A DNA stretch of 48,920 bases from Candidatus Saccharimonadota bacterium (GCA_017515285.1 JAFWGN010000007.1:1-48920), one strand, 5' to 3'. Numbered from the stretch's first letter, positions 1 to 7,892 are shown. Translations and numbers: made by a program. The notes: generated from the sequence alone by a model not told the origin.

Positions 1-618
1 GTTCTTTTCACCTTTCCATCACTGTACTAGTTCGCTATCGATCAATCAATATATTTAGCCTTGGCAGGTGGTCCTGCCAGCTTCAAACAGGGTTTCTCGT
101 GCCCCGTTCTACTTGAAAAAAGATATCGTAAGCCTATGACCCTTTCGCGTACGCGGCTTTCACGCTGTGTCGCGGACCATTCCAGATCGTTCTGCTAGGA
201 TCAAAAAGATTGTATCTTACGCTGCTCAGTTAACGCTGTCAGTTTTTATGCCAAATTGTCGAGAATCGACCACTTGGCATAAAAATTATCTAATTTCGCA
301 ACCCCTTTATAACTCAGGTCGTTAAACCGTTAGGTTATATAAGGTTTGGGCTATTCCAATTTCGCTCGCCACTACTTTCAGAATCGTTGTTTACTCTCTT
401 TTCCTCAACCTACTAAGATGATTCAGTTCGGTTGGTTCCCGCTCCTTATCCTATGTGTTCAGATAAGTGCAATACGGTATAACCCGCATTAGGTTTCCCC
501 ATTCGGCAATCCCCGGATCAAATCTCGTACTCAGATCCCCGAGGCTTATCGCAGAGTCCTACGGCCTTCATCGGTATTGATTGTCAAGGCATCCACTATT
601 AGTGCCCTTATTTACCTT
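1..618 (-). rRNA. 23S ribosomal RNA, 5' part (cut by window edge)
   Basis: Read on the minus strand, this matches the first ~495 E. coli positions of 23S rRNA: GUGGAUGCC near the 5' end, the GAUGAAGG and GAAUGGGGAAACC blocks, GUAGUGGCGAGCGAA, and GGCUAAAUA followed by GUGAUGGAAAGGUGAAAAGAAC at the edge. The 5' end was placed near 617-619 by counting back 32 nt from the GGAUGCC block, so it is good to a few bases. Relative to ordinary bacterial 23S the segment at about 190-350 is expanded and holds a 17-bp hairpin (243-285). No 16S gene or tRNA precedes it. The remainder lies outside the window. Confidence 0.95.
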
Positions 619-833
619 TTTATGCATTGACTTAATCTAGCAATCGAAGCTCGCGCTTTAATTGCAAAAATGTCGTCAATTAATAAATCTTTTTATCGTT
701 ATTCGAATTGTTAATATAAATCTCTTTGGACTGGGAAAGAATTTCTCGGACGTTTCGGTCGAGGATTCTCGCAGTTCGGATTTCTTCACTTACTCAGAGG
801 TCGCGTCAGAGGCGACTTGATTAACTGTTCTCT
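619..833 (-). other. Leader of the 23S rRNA transcript
   Basis: About 210 nt separate the predicted transcription start (about 827) from mature 23S. It holds no tRNA, no 16S 3' end and no ORF. It is rich in hairpins: GTCGC/GCGAC, a GAAT-CCTCG/CGAG-AATTC stem, and near the rRNA a GCAATTAAAGC-GCGA-GCTTCGATTGC hairpin with a GNRA-type loop. Around the latter, TTGAC and GTCAA can pair, which could form part of a maturation stem. These are sequence observations; the processing role is inferred. Confidence 0.6.
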
Positions 834-862
834 ATTCTAGCGCACTTTATTATTTTTTGCAA
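834..862 (-). promoter_or_regulatory. Promoter of the solitary 23S rRNA
   Basis: Minus strand: -35 TTGCAA (857-862), 17-nt spacer, -10 TAGAAT (834-839). It lies just downstream of the SpoU-family gene and reads only into the 23S leader, so the 23S gene appears to have its own promoter rather than being transcribed from a 16S-23S operon. Confidence 0.75.
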
Positions 863-880
863 GTACTTTTTTCGACTTTT

Positions 881-1420
881 TTATAGATTTGTTAAATAAA
901 ATAGTGCGACCCCTGTGGCGACGGAGACGTTGAACGATTCTTTTTGGCCTCGCATTGGGATTTCGAGGAAGAAATCGATATATTTATATAGATCTTTTTC
1001 AATTCCTTCGACCTCTTCGCCCAAAATGAGGGCTATTCCCTGCTTTGGCCCCTGTTTTTCGGTTGATTCGAGCGCGGAGCGAAAATGCGACAAATTGGCG
1101 AAACTAACCTCGATTTTGCGGGGGTCTTTTAGGTTATTTTCGAGGCCGAGAATGACGCTCTCTTTTGCGAGGTGCTTTAGGGTAGCCTCGATGTCGTCGG
1201 AAGTCTCGAGATTGAGGTATTGTTCCGCGCCGAGAGCGGTTTTTGCGATTTGGCGGTTGATTTTGTCGCGGAGGTGCGGGAGAGCGCGGGAGTCATCGAC
1301 CCGGGGCGTGTAGCCGGAGAAGATGATTTTGGAGACGCCGAAGCCATCGGCGGTGCGAAGGATGGAGCCGACATTGTGACACGAGCGGATGTTATGTAAA
1401 ATGAGGGCGATTTGAGACAT
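881..1420 (-). CDS. SpoU/TrmH-family (SPOUT) RNA 2'-O-methyltransferase
   Basis: A 179-residue protein with the three SPOUT motifs: HNIRSCHNVGSILRTADG (about 9-26), LILGEEVEGI (131-140) and IPMRGQKESFNVSVATG (154-170), which form the knotted SAM site and dimer interface. Family members methylate ribose 2'-OH in tRNA or rRNA. There is no N-terminal substrate-binding domain, as in the compact TrmL/TrmH types, so the target RNA cannot be named. The start is set by a TAGGAGGT Shine-Dalgarno site whose TAG is the stop codon of the upstream aminopeptidase gene, so the two are cotranscribed and probably translationally coupled. It sits immediately upstream of the 23S promoter, which makes 23S rRNA a tempting but unproven substrate. 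Confidence 0.85.
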   Translation of the reverse strand: MSQIALILHNIRSCHNVGSILRTADGFGVSKIIFSGYTPRVDDSRALPHLRDKINRQIAKTALGAEQYLNLETSDDIEATLKHLAKESVILGLENNLKDPRKIEVSFANLSHFRSALESTEKQGPKQGIALILGEEVEGIEKDLYKYIDFFLEIPMRGQKESFNVSVATGVALFYLTNL

Positions 1421-1435
1421 GGCGGTTTATACCTC

Positions 1436-3910
1436 CTATTGGAGTCGGTTGATGGCCCGCAAAACGGCGGCTTTGTCGGATTTGATGAGTTTTAAGGTGG
1501 TTTCGATGTCGTTTCTTCCGACTTTGAGGGCGCGGGCAAGGACTGGGTCGCTCGACAGGGGCGTAAAGAAATCGAAGAACTTTTTGGCGTCTTCTTCGCG
1601 GTCGATGGTGGAGGCGAAGTAACGGGGGTAATCTTCGATGGACTTTTCGCCGTTGATTTTATAGACATAGTTCCAATTTTCAAAGAGCCAGTTTAGAGCG
1701 CGATCTTTCGTAAACCGCCAGCGGCGGAGGCTCAAGAGGAAGGAAAGGTGGTCTTGGGGTTTAATAAGGTCGGGGTTTTTGAGAAGATTGATAGCAAAAT
1801 CGATGTTTTCGGGTTTTCGCGGGTGGGCGAGGCAGGCGCGAAGATTGGATTTTAGAGCCGGATTGGCGGTTACCTTATAGCGGTCAAAGAATTGGCTATA
1901 AATCGTTTCCTCGTCGCGCCAGAGTTTGGCGGAGAGGATGAAGATGCGGGAGTTGGCGTTTAAGTTCTCGAGGTCGTCTTGGTAGAGCGCGCAGAGTTCG
2001 TCGATAAATTCGGGGTTTTTCGAATAAATCGCGTCGCTCATTAAGAGTTGGCGGAGCTCGGTTGTGTTTTGGTCTTCTTTGGTTTTCGGAAGGAAGCCCA
2101 ACTTGTCGAGGCGGGGCTTGACGATTTTATAGAGGTAGTTTTTGAGAATTGCCTCTTCTTTTGAATCGTAGTCGATGAAAATGGTGGCTTTGGAGATTAT
2201 TCCGTCAATCATGCCCCAGATAGGAGCGTTGGTTTCGTGTTTGAATTTTTCGACGAGAGGGATGAGCGAGGCGGTGGAGACGATTGGGGTTTCGGAAAGA
2301 AGAAGGCGATCGATGAGGAGGCGGAGCTTTTGCTCGTGACTTAATGATTCGAAGTTATTTAGGGCGTCTTCAAATTCGGGGCCGGAGAGGTTAATCAGAT
2401 AGTGGCCGGACATATCGTCGCGGACTTCGGGGATGGGATATTTGGAGTCGTCAGAGGAACCGTCGAGGAGGAAGCGTTGCTGTGCCTCGTCCGTGACGAC
2501 AGGGTAGCCGGGCTGGGTGAGCCAAGCGTGCATTAAATCGCGGACGGAAAAGCCCTTTGCGAACGGCTCAAGCGAGCGCCAGAGGTCGTCGGCGTCGGCG
2601 TTTTTATAGGCGTTTTTCTCGAAATAATCCTTTAAGCCCTTGAGGAAGTTTTCTTCGCCCATTTCGCGGATTAGCATTAACATTAAGTGTGCGCCCTTGG
2701 CGTAAACGATACAGGGGTCAAAAAGGGTGGCGATTTCGGCGGGGTCGTTCACGTCTTCCCGGACGGCTTGGACACCTTGGATTGCGTCTCTCTCGAGGGC
2801 GGCGAAGCAGTCGGAGATGAAGAAGTCGTCCCAAATCTTGAATTTCGGGAAGAGTTTGTCGGTGGCGTAGTATTCCATGATGGTCGCAAAAGATTCGTTC
2901 AGCCAGAGGTCGTTCCACCATTTCATGGTGACGAGGTTGCCGAACCATTGGTGGGAGAGTTCGTGCGTAATGGTTAGGGCGGCGGACTCCTTCGTGCCGA
3001 TACTCGAGTTTTCGTCGCAGAGGAATTGGGACTCGCGGTAGGTGACTAGTCCCCAGTTTTCCATGGCGCCGGCTTCGAAGTCGGGAATCGCGACTTGGTC
3101 GAGCTTTTTTAGCGGATATTTGACTTTGAAAAGGTCTTCGTAGTAGTCTAGCGATTTAATTGCGATGACGTTGGGGAGTTTTAGGAGGTTCTTGTCTTGG
3201 TTGAGCGGAGCGAAAGTGCGGACTTTTATGCCGGATTTGGTTGTTCCCTCGATAGAGTTGAAACGACCGATGGCGAAGGCGAGGAGGTAAGTGGACATTC
3301 GCGGAGTTTTTTCGAATTTCCAAGTGACGGCCTTGTGCGAATCTCCGCTTGCGTCGCCGGCGCCCTCGCGCCCGTCGTTACGGGGCTCGGCGCCTAATAC
3401 TCGGTCGTAACCTCCGTGTTGCGCCGCAATCGGAGCCTTCGCTCCGGCCGTATTTGACAAAACGATGTCGTCCTCGTCCGGAATCGTGATCGTGAGTTCG
3501 AAGGTGGCTTTGGCGGCGGGTTCGTCGATGCAGGGGAAACATTCGCGGGCGTAGTGGGACTCGAATTGGGTGGAGACGATGCGTTCTTCCTTACCGTCGT
3601 AGGCGTAGGTTGAGAGGTAGGCGCCTTGCATATTCTCCTTGAGAGAGCCATGGAAGCCCACTTCGACATCTAAATCGCTCCTGGGGGCTGCCGGGGCGGT
3701 TAAAATGCCATTTTCGAGCGTAAAATCAATGCTTTTGTCATTTATTTTGAAAAAATCAATAGTTTGATCAACGGAGTGGAGTTTGATGAGGTCGGCGGAT
3801 TTTGAGCGGCCCTTGATTTTAACGGTGCCTTTGATAGTATTTTCGTGTTTGTCAATAAAGAGGTTTAGAAGGTATGATTTGGGTATAAAAAAATCTAAAA
3901 GTCGTTCCAT
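1436..3910 (-). CDS. pepN: M1-family aminopeptidase (PepN-like)
   Basis: Zinc metallopeptidase of 824 residues that removes N-terminal amino acids from peptides, presumably recycling peptides in the cytoplasm; no signal peptide is visible. The exopeptidase motif GAMENWG lies near residue 280. The zinc site HELSHQWFGN near 315 is followed by the third ligand Glu in LNESFA, about 18 residues later. The C-terminal half is the helical domain typical of M1 enzymes. An extra Gly-rich, Asp/Arg-containing loop lies at about 155-195, before the MSTYLLAF strand. A longer reading from a TTG at 3928 would start inside the promoter. The ATG at 3910 lies exactly 6 nt after a TATAAT, so the mRNA is predicted to be leaderless, and no Shine-Dalgarno site is present. 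Confidence 0.93.
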   Translation of the reverse strand: MERLLDFFIPKSYLLNLFIDKHENTIKGTVKIKGRSKSADLIKLHSVDQTIDFFKINDKSIDFTLENGILTAPAAPRSDLDVEVGFHGSLKENMQGAYLSTYAYDGKEERIVSTQFESHYARECFPCIDEPAAKATFELTITIPDEDDIVLSNTAGAKAPIAAQHGGYDRVLGAEPRNDGREGAGDASGDSHKAVTWKFEKTPRMSTYLLAFAIGRFNSIEGTTKSGIKVRTFAPLNQDKNLLKLPNVIAIKSLDYYEDLFKVKYPLKKLDQVAIPDFEAGAMENWGLVTYRESQFLCDENSSIGTKESAALTITHELSHQWFGNLVTMKWWNDLWLNESFATIMEYYATDKLFPKFKIWDDFFISDCFAALERDAIQGVQAVREDVNDPAEIATLFDPCIVYAKGAHLMLMLIREMGEENFLKGLKDYFEKNAYKNADADDLWRSLEPFAKGFSVRDLMHAWLTQPGYPVVTDEAQQRFLLDGSSDDSKYPIPEVRDDMSGHYLINLSGPEFEDALNNFESLSHEQKLRLLIDRLLLSETPIVSTASLIPLVEKFKHETNAPIWGMIDGIISKATIFIDYDSKEEAILKNYLYKIVKPRLDKLGFLPKTKEDQNTTELRQLLMSDAIYSKNPEFIDELCALYQDDLENLNANSRIFILSAKLWRDEETIYSQFFDRYKVTANPALKSNLRACLAHPRKPENIDFAINLLKNPDLIKPQDHLSFLLSLRRWRFTKDRALNWLFENWNYVYKINGEKSIEDYPRYFASTIDREEDAKKFFDFFTPLSSDPVLARALKVGRNDIETTLKLIKSDKAAVLRAINRLQ

Positions 3911-3916
3911 GTTTCT

Positions 3917-3922
3917 ATTATA
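3917..3922 (-). promoter_or_regulatory. -10 element of pepN, leaderless type
   Basis: TATAAT on the minus strand is followed by AGAAAC and then the ATG at 3910. Standard -10 to +1 spacing places the transcription start on the A of ATG. No good -35 is visible, only a weak TTTCAC-like hexamer about 17 nt upstream. Confidence 0.6.
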
Positions 3923-3957
3923 CCGCAAAAAGGGTCGGAGTGAAAAAATACGCTATC

Positions 3958-3986
3958 TTGATTTTTTCGGGGATTTGTGGTATAAT
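3958..3986 (+). promoter_or_regulatory. Promoter of the GH13 glycosidase gene
   Basis: -35 TTGATT (3958-3963), 17-nt spacer, -10 TATAAT (3981-3986). The leader is about 82 nt and ends in the Shine-Dalgarno sequence GAAAGGGAGGG. It diverges from the pepN promoter about 35 bp away. Confidence 0.75.
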
Positions 3987-4074
3987 AATAGGGTTAGAGG
4001 TGTCTCTTTTTGACTCCTAGTAACTTGCAAATTAGTTTCCAAAAAAAATTTCGGACGAGAAAGGGAGGGTTCTC

Positions 4075-5409
4075 ATGAACATTTTTCCGGAAAAGAGTTT
4101 AATCTATCAGTTGTATCCCAGTACTTGGGAAGGATTCAAGGCAATGACAGAGTTTTTGCCGAGGATCAAGGCATTACATGCCGATTATATCTGGCTTAGC
4201 CCCTGCTACCCGAGTGGCGGGATTGACGGGGGATATGACGTCGTTGATTACTGCGCTGTGGACCCGAAATACGGGACTATGGACGACCTTGACGAGTTTG
4301 TCAGGGCGGCGCACGAACTCGGAATTAAGGTCCTTATGGACTTGGTTCCGAACCACACCTCGACCGAACATCCTTGGTTTAAGGCGTTCGAGAAGGGGGA
4401 GCCGAGATACCGGGATTATTATTACCGTACAAAGGAAGACCTCGGGTGGCGCAATACGTTTGACGGCGAGTCGGCGTTTGAACCGTTCGGGGACGGGACG
4501 CAGTATTATTTGCATCTGTTTCATCGGAAACAGGCAGATTTGAACTGGGAAAATCCCAGGGTCCGGACAGAGTTTCGGGAGATTGTAAAGTTTTGGGTCG
4601 AGCGACACAAAATTGACGGTTTCCGGATTGATGTTCCGACCCACCTCGGAAAGAGGTTGAAGGCCGTTTCTTGGCTCGAAAAGAAGTTACCGTTCGGAGG
4701 AATGCAGAATTATTTTATGAGAACGGAACAGATTAACGAATATCTCCGGGAAATCTTTTCCGGATTTGATATCGTGACACTGGGCGAAGTGGGGACTCCT
4801 TTGGTCTCATTCTGCGAGAAGTTGGCTGGAAACCATGGGTCGATGTCGGCAGTATATAACTGTGCGACGCGGCTTGCGTTTGACCACTTCTTTTACTGTC
4901 TCCCGGCGTGGCCGAGCAAAAAACGGCTTGAGCGCGCGCTCAAGAAATGGGGTCATGTAAAAGCCTTGAAGGACGTCATGGTTCGGCGCACGACTGGTTT
5001 TGCGATTTTTACCTATGAGGAAGTGACTATTAACGCGGTGATGCTCGAGTCGCATGACCATCCGCGGTATCCGTCTTATACGATGATGCCGGGGCGGGAG
5101 ATCTTCGAGTTGTTATTCTCTAGCAATCCGGGAATTGTCATGCTCTATCAGGGGCAGGAACTCGGGTTGCCGAACCCGCCGTTGATGGACCATATCTCGG
5201 ATTATAAAGATATTCAGACGATTTTGAACTACGAAAAGCTGTTGAGAAAAGGGATGAGTCCAGAGAAGGCAATTCAGTCGCTCAAACATACCTCGCGCGA
5301 GAATGCACGGCGGCCGGTTGACCTGGCGGTGTATGAGGCGGAGGAGCACGACTCGCACTCTACCCTTGCCTTCTGCAAGAAGGCAATTGAGAATTGGAAA
5401 CTGAGTTAA
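4075..5409 (+). CDS. GH13 alpha-amylase-family glycosidase, short form
   Basis: 444 residues with the four GH13 barrel motifs: DLVPNHTS (from D89), GFRIDVPTH (nucleophile D186), LGEVGTP (acid/base E238) and LESHDHPR (D328). The catalytic triad is intact, so alpha-glucosidic bond hydrolysis or transfer is expected. The WLSPCYPSGGIDGGYDV start and GIVMLYQGQELGLPN segment resemble the oligo-1,6-glucosidase, alpha-glucosidase and trehalose synthase group. The usual C-terminal beta-sandwich of about 90-100 residues seems missing: the protein ends soon after the barrel. No signal peptide, so it is probably cytoplasmic and acts on imported or stored oligosaccharides. The gene is a single transcription unit with its own promoter and terminator; no sugar transporter is adjacent. 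Exact substrate unknown. Confidence 0.88.
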   Translation: MNIFPEKSLIYQLYPSTWEGFKAMTEFLPRIKALHADYIWLSPCYPSGGIDGGYDVVDYCAVDPKYGTMDDLDEFVRAAHELGIKVLMDLVPNHTSTEHPWFKAFEKGEPRYRDYYYRTKEDLGWRNTFDGESAFEPFGDGTQYYLHLFHRKQADLNWENPRVRTEFREIVKFWVERHKIDGFRIDVPTHLGKRLKAVSWLEKKLPFGGMQNYFMRTEQINEYLREIFSGFDIVTLGEVGTPLVSFCEKLAGNHGSMSAVYNCATRLAFDHFFYCLPAWPSKKRLERALKKWGHVKALKDVMVRRTTGFAIFTYEEVTINAVMLESHDHPRYPSYTMMPGREIFELLFSSNPGIVMLYQGQELGLPNPPLMDHISDYKDIQTILNYEKLLRKGMSPEKAIQSLKHTSRENARRPVDLAVYEAEEHDSHSTLAFCKKAIENWKLS

Positions 5410-5418
5410 AAATGAAAA

Positions 5419-5447
5419 AACCGGTCTTTTGAGGCCGGTTCTTTTTG
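5419..5447 (+). terminator. Terminator of the GH13 gene
   Basis: Stem AACCGGTC/GGCCGGTT (5419-5440) with a TTTTGA loop, followed by CTTTTTG. Confidence 0.85.
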
Positions 5448-5469
5448 TTTTAAGGTTAATTTTGGCAAC

Positions 5470-5502
5470 TAGTAAAAAACCGGCCTTTATAAGACCGGTT
5501 TT
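5470..5502 (-). terminator. Terminator of the Cys-rich membrane protein gene
   Basis: On the minus strand, AAAACCGGTCTT pairs with AAGGCCGGTTTT, followed by TTACT. Its arms are nearly the same sequence as the converging GH13 terminator about 35 bp away. Confidence 0.8.
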
Positions 5503-5515
5503 GGTTCTTTAGGGG

Positions 5516-6076
5516 TTAGGGGTTTGCTGCGACTGCGGTTTTGGGCGCGTCGAACGGGTCGTCGGGCAAGGCGTGCTCTTCGAGCTTTTCGGCGATGTCG
5601 GCGACTTGTCTCTCGGCCTTGGCGATTTCGGCCTCGCACTTCGTGCGGTATTCCTCTATGTCCTTCTGCCAGGACAGGCAAGTGGTGCTTGTGAACTTTT
5701 GGCTCTTTGCGGCGCAATCATTCGCGTATTCCTTTTTCTCCTCGGATTTGCACCACAGCCAGTAACGCGGAAATTCAAAGAAGTTAAAGTAGAGCGGGCA
5801 GTAGTCGCTACAGTCATCGGTTGTCACATATGCTACATGTCTCTTATAAAGACGCCAGTGTTGCGGTTTGATCCGGTAGAGGTTGATAAAGTTTTTGAAC
5901 TTTATCATATTTACTTCTGGAACGGCGTCCCGTACCGCGTGAAGAATGTTGGCTTTGTTGATACTACGTTCTTCCGCTACGTCCAAGTTACCACACCTGC
6001 AATCTGACAAATAATTCCATGCATAAATGTTAAACGCGACCAGTAGCAAGGCTGATAGGGGTATAAGTATAACCAT
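5516..6076 (-). CDS. Unrecognised membrane-anchored, cysteine-rich protein
   Basis: 186 residues, family not recognised. Residues 1-18 (VILIPLSALLLVAFNIYAW) are one hydrophobic segment, an uncleaved signal anchor without a lipobox. The rest should therefore face outside. It contains eight cysteines (a CRC pair near 26-28, a CSDYC group near 88-92, and four more spaced to about 145), consistent with disulfides, and ends in a charged coiled-coil-like helix and an acidic/Pro tail. The ATG at 6076 is preceded by GGGAGGG with good spacing; a longer reading from a TTG at 6091 would begin inside that ribosome site. It is a single gene under a perfect consensus promoter, which suggests strong expression. 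Function unknown; an exported disulfide-bonded surface protein is the simplest reading. Confidence 0.7.
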   Translation of the reverse strand: MVILIPLSALLLVAFNIYAWNYLSDCRCGNLDVAEERSINKANILHAVRDAVPEVNMIKFKNFINLYRIKPQHWRLYKRHVAYVTTDDCSDYCPLYFNFFEFPRYWLWCKSEEKKEYANDCAAKSQKFTSTTCLSWQKDIEEYRTKCEAEIAKAERQVADIAEKLEEHALPDDPFDAPKTAVAANP

Positions 6077-6146
6077 TCTATTCCCTCCCAAAAATTAAGG
6101 ATCTTTATTTTAAGAGGCAGTGGCCTCGGAAATAAATTATGCTTTT

Positions 6147-6175
6147 ATTATAGCATACTTTTGGGATTTTGTCAA
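6147..6175 (-). promoter_or_regulatory. Perfect consensus promoter for the Cys-rich membrane protein
   Basis: TTGACA (6170-6175), 17-nt spacer, TATAAT (6147-6152), all consensus. The -35 begins directly after the TAG stop codon of yebC. Confidence 0.85.
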
Positions 6176-6877
6176 CTATTCGGCGTTGGTGTAGGTGTTG
6201 ACGACGTCGTCGAGGTCGTCGATGGCGTCGAGGAGTTTTTCGAGTTTTTCGGAGTCTTCTTCGGAGACGGCGACTTTGTTCGTCGCGATGTAGGCGAGTT
6301 CGGCGGAGGTGACAGTGAGTCCGGCGTCGAGTAAACCTTGGCGGACTTTCATGAGGTCTTTTGCGTCGGTGATGATTTCGATGCCGTCTTCGGCTTCCTC
6401 GGCGTCTTCGGCGCCAGCCTCGAGAGCGGACATGAGCGCGTCTTCGCCTTTTTCGGAGATGACGATTTCGCCTTTACGAGCGAATTGGAACATGACCGAG
6501 CCGGAGTCGGCGAAGCGACCACCGTTTTTCTCGACGGTGTGGCGAACTTCGGGGAGGGTGCGGTTTTTGTTGTCGGTTGCGACTTCGATGATGATGCCGG
6601 TGCCGCCGGGACCGTAGGCTTCATAGACCTCTTCGATTAAGGCGGCGGCGGACTTGTCGGCGACACGGGCGATGGCGCGTTCGATGTTGGCTTTTGGCAT
6701 ATTGGCGAGGCGGGCTTTTTCGAGGACCATGGCAAGAGAAGGGTTCATATTCGGGTCGGTGCCGGCACGCGCAGCGATGGCGATTTGGTTACCGATTTTG
6801 GTGAAGAGGGCGCCGCGCTTGGCATCGACGACGGCCTTTTGGCGCTTGGTGGTGGCCCATTTGGAGTGTCCGGACAT
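6176..6877 (-). CDS. yebC: YebC/PmpR-family protein
   Basis: 233 residues beginning MSGHSKWATTKRQKAVVDAK and continuing GALFTKIGNQI, the family signature, with the central PNMNPSLAMVLEKARLANMPK helix, the EVYEAYGPGGTGIIIE strand-loop and the C-terminal EVAYI-like strand of the three-domain YebC fold. Family members have been described as DNA-binding regulators, and more recently one branch as factors that relieve ribosome stalling; sequence alone does not say which applies. The gene has its own promoter (-35 6935-6940, -10 6913-6918) and is divergent from a small orphan that uses the same -35 hexamer. It ends in TAG, with the next promoter beginning immediately after. Confidence 0.93.
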   Translation of the reverse strand: MSGHSKWATTKRQKAVVDAKRGALFTKIGNQIAIAARAGTDPNMNPSLAMVLEKARLANMPKANIERAIARVADKSAAALIEEVYEAYGPGGTGIIIEVATDNKNRTLPEVRHTVEKNGGRFADSGSVMFQFARKGEIVISEKGEDALMSALEAGAEDAEEAEDGIEIITDAKDLMKVRQGLLDAGLTVTSAELAYIATNKVAVSEEDSEKLEKLLDAIDDLDDVVNTYTNAE

Positions 6878-6912
6878 GAGGTGTTCCCTGTTTATGATTT
6901 TACTTTAGACTT

Positions 6913-6963
6913 ATTATAACACAGAAAAAAGAACTTGCAAAGATTTGTATATTGTGATATAAT
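6913..6963. promoter_or_regulatory. Bidirectional promoter with one shared -35 (yebC / small orphan)
   Basis: The palindrome TTGCAA at 6935-6940 is a -35 on both strands. Minus: 16-nt spacer and TATAAT at 6913-6918 for yebC. Plus: 17-nt spacer and TATAAT at 6958-6963 for the gene at 7025. A second such arrangement lies at 27202-27253. Confidence 0.7.
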
Positions 6964-7024
6964 AAGATAATGAACTTCTAGCCGACGGAGGCTAGCGTAT
7001 ATTTATATGAGAGGAGGCATTGAA

Positions 7025-7261
7025 ATGCCTGAGGTTTTTGCAAGAGAGTTTAAACATATACCGTTATGCCTGTTGCAAGATATGATACTTGTGGCTGGTC
7101 GGCGCAACCTGGATATCGCGCTCGGCGCATTGATTGCGTTAAGGCGGCGCGATCGCGCGACGAAGAGCGACGAGGAGTCGCTGCTTAGTCGCGTGCTTTC
7201 GCAGTTTTCCGAAGACGACCAGGCGTTCTTCGAAAATCGCCTGGCGTGCTTCAATAATTAA
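7025..7261 (+). CDS. Small unrecognised cytosolic protein
   Basis: 78 residues from the ATG at 7025, chosen because GAGGAGG (7011-7017) lies 7 nt upstream; an in-frame ATG at 7007 would put that site inside the gene. The protein appears helical, with a short hydrophobic stretch (IALGALIAL), a basic patch (RRRDR) and an acidic end; it has no transmembrane segment and no motif I recognise. The 5' leader carries the hairpin CTAGCC/GGCTAG and, 6 nt after the -10, the three-codon reading ATG AAC TTC TAG. Promoter, ribosome site and terminator are all good, so this is probably a real gene. Confidence 0.65.
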   Translation: MPEVFAREFKHIPLCLLQDMILVAGRRNLDIALGALIALRRRDRATKSDEESLLSRVLSQFSEDDQAFFENRLACFNN

Positions 7262-7277
7262 CCTCCCTCCCTTTTAT

Positions 7278-7310
7278 GACCCCGCTCAATCCCGAACGGG
7301 GTCTTTTCTT
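7278..7310 (+). terminator. Terminator of the small orphan gene
   Basis: GACCCCG (7278-7284) pairs with CGGGGTC (7297-7303), followed by TTTTCTT. Confidence 0.85.
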
Positions 7311-7332
7311 GCGGTGGGGGTTGGGGGGATGA

Positions 7333-7875
7333 TTAGTAATTGTTGGCTTTGATTTCGAAAAAGCTTTGCGGGTGGGCGCACACTGGGCAGATTTCGGGGG
7401 CGGACTCGCCGACGTAAATGTGTCCACAGTTGCGGCATTTCCAGACGGTTACCTTGTCGCTCTTAAAGACGATGTCGTTCTCGACGTTGTCGCGAAGTTT
7501 GAGATAGCGGGCTTCGTGTTCTTTTTCGATAGCACCAACTTGTTCGAATTTCTCGGCTATTTCGTCATAACCCTCTTCGCGGGCGGTTTCGGCGAAGGAT
7601 TTATACATATCAGTCCACTCGTAATTCTCGCCCTGGGCGGCTTTCGCGAGGTTAGTCTTCGTATCGGCGACGGCGCCACCATTTAGTAATTTATACCACA
7701 TTTTAGCGTGTTCTTTTTCGTTGCCAGCGGTTTCCTCGAAGATGCTCGCGATTTGTTCGAAACCATCTTTTTTGGCACGAGAGGCGAAGTAGAGATACTT
7801 CATGTGGGCCTGAGACTCGCCGGCGAAGGCGGTTTCCAAGTTCTTCCAAGTTTTGCTATTTTTCTTCAATTCCAT
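7333..7875 (-). CDS. rbr: Rubrerythrin
   Basis: 180 residues. An N-terminal four-helix diiron domain carries E20 (GESQAH), the E53-H56 pair (NEKEH), E83/E86 and the E117-H120 pair (IEKEH). A C-terminal rubredoxin-like FeS4 domain has C147, C150, C163 and C166 (CRNC, CPVC). Rubrerythrins reduce hydrogen peroxide in the cytoplasm of anaerobes and microaerophiles, taking electrons from rubredoxin or NADH-linked reductases. Length and ligands are typical. The start has a GGAG site, and the gene has its own promoter abutting a 143-nt inverted repeat, which may matter for its control. Catalase or superoxide dismutase genes are not in the window. Confidence 0.95.
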   Translation of the reverse strand: MELKKNSKTWKNLETAFAGESQAHMKYLYFASRAKKDGFEQIASIFEETAGNEKEHAKMWYKLLNGGAVADTKTNLAKAAQGENYEWTDMYKSFAETAREEGYDEIAEKFEQVGAIEKEHEARYLKLRDNVENDIVFKSDKVTVWKCRNCGHIYVGESAPEICPVCAHPQSFFEIKANNY

Positions 7876-7892
7876 AATAACTCCTTTTAAAC

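Noticed and set aside
619-880. tRNA or 16S 3' end in the 23S leader
   Set aside because: No cloverleaf, no CCA-proximal or T-loop consensus, and no anti-Shine-Dalgarno region were found on either strand.
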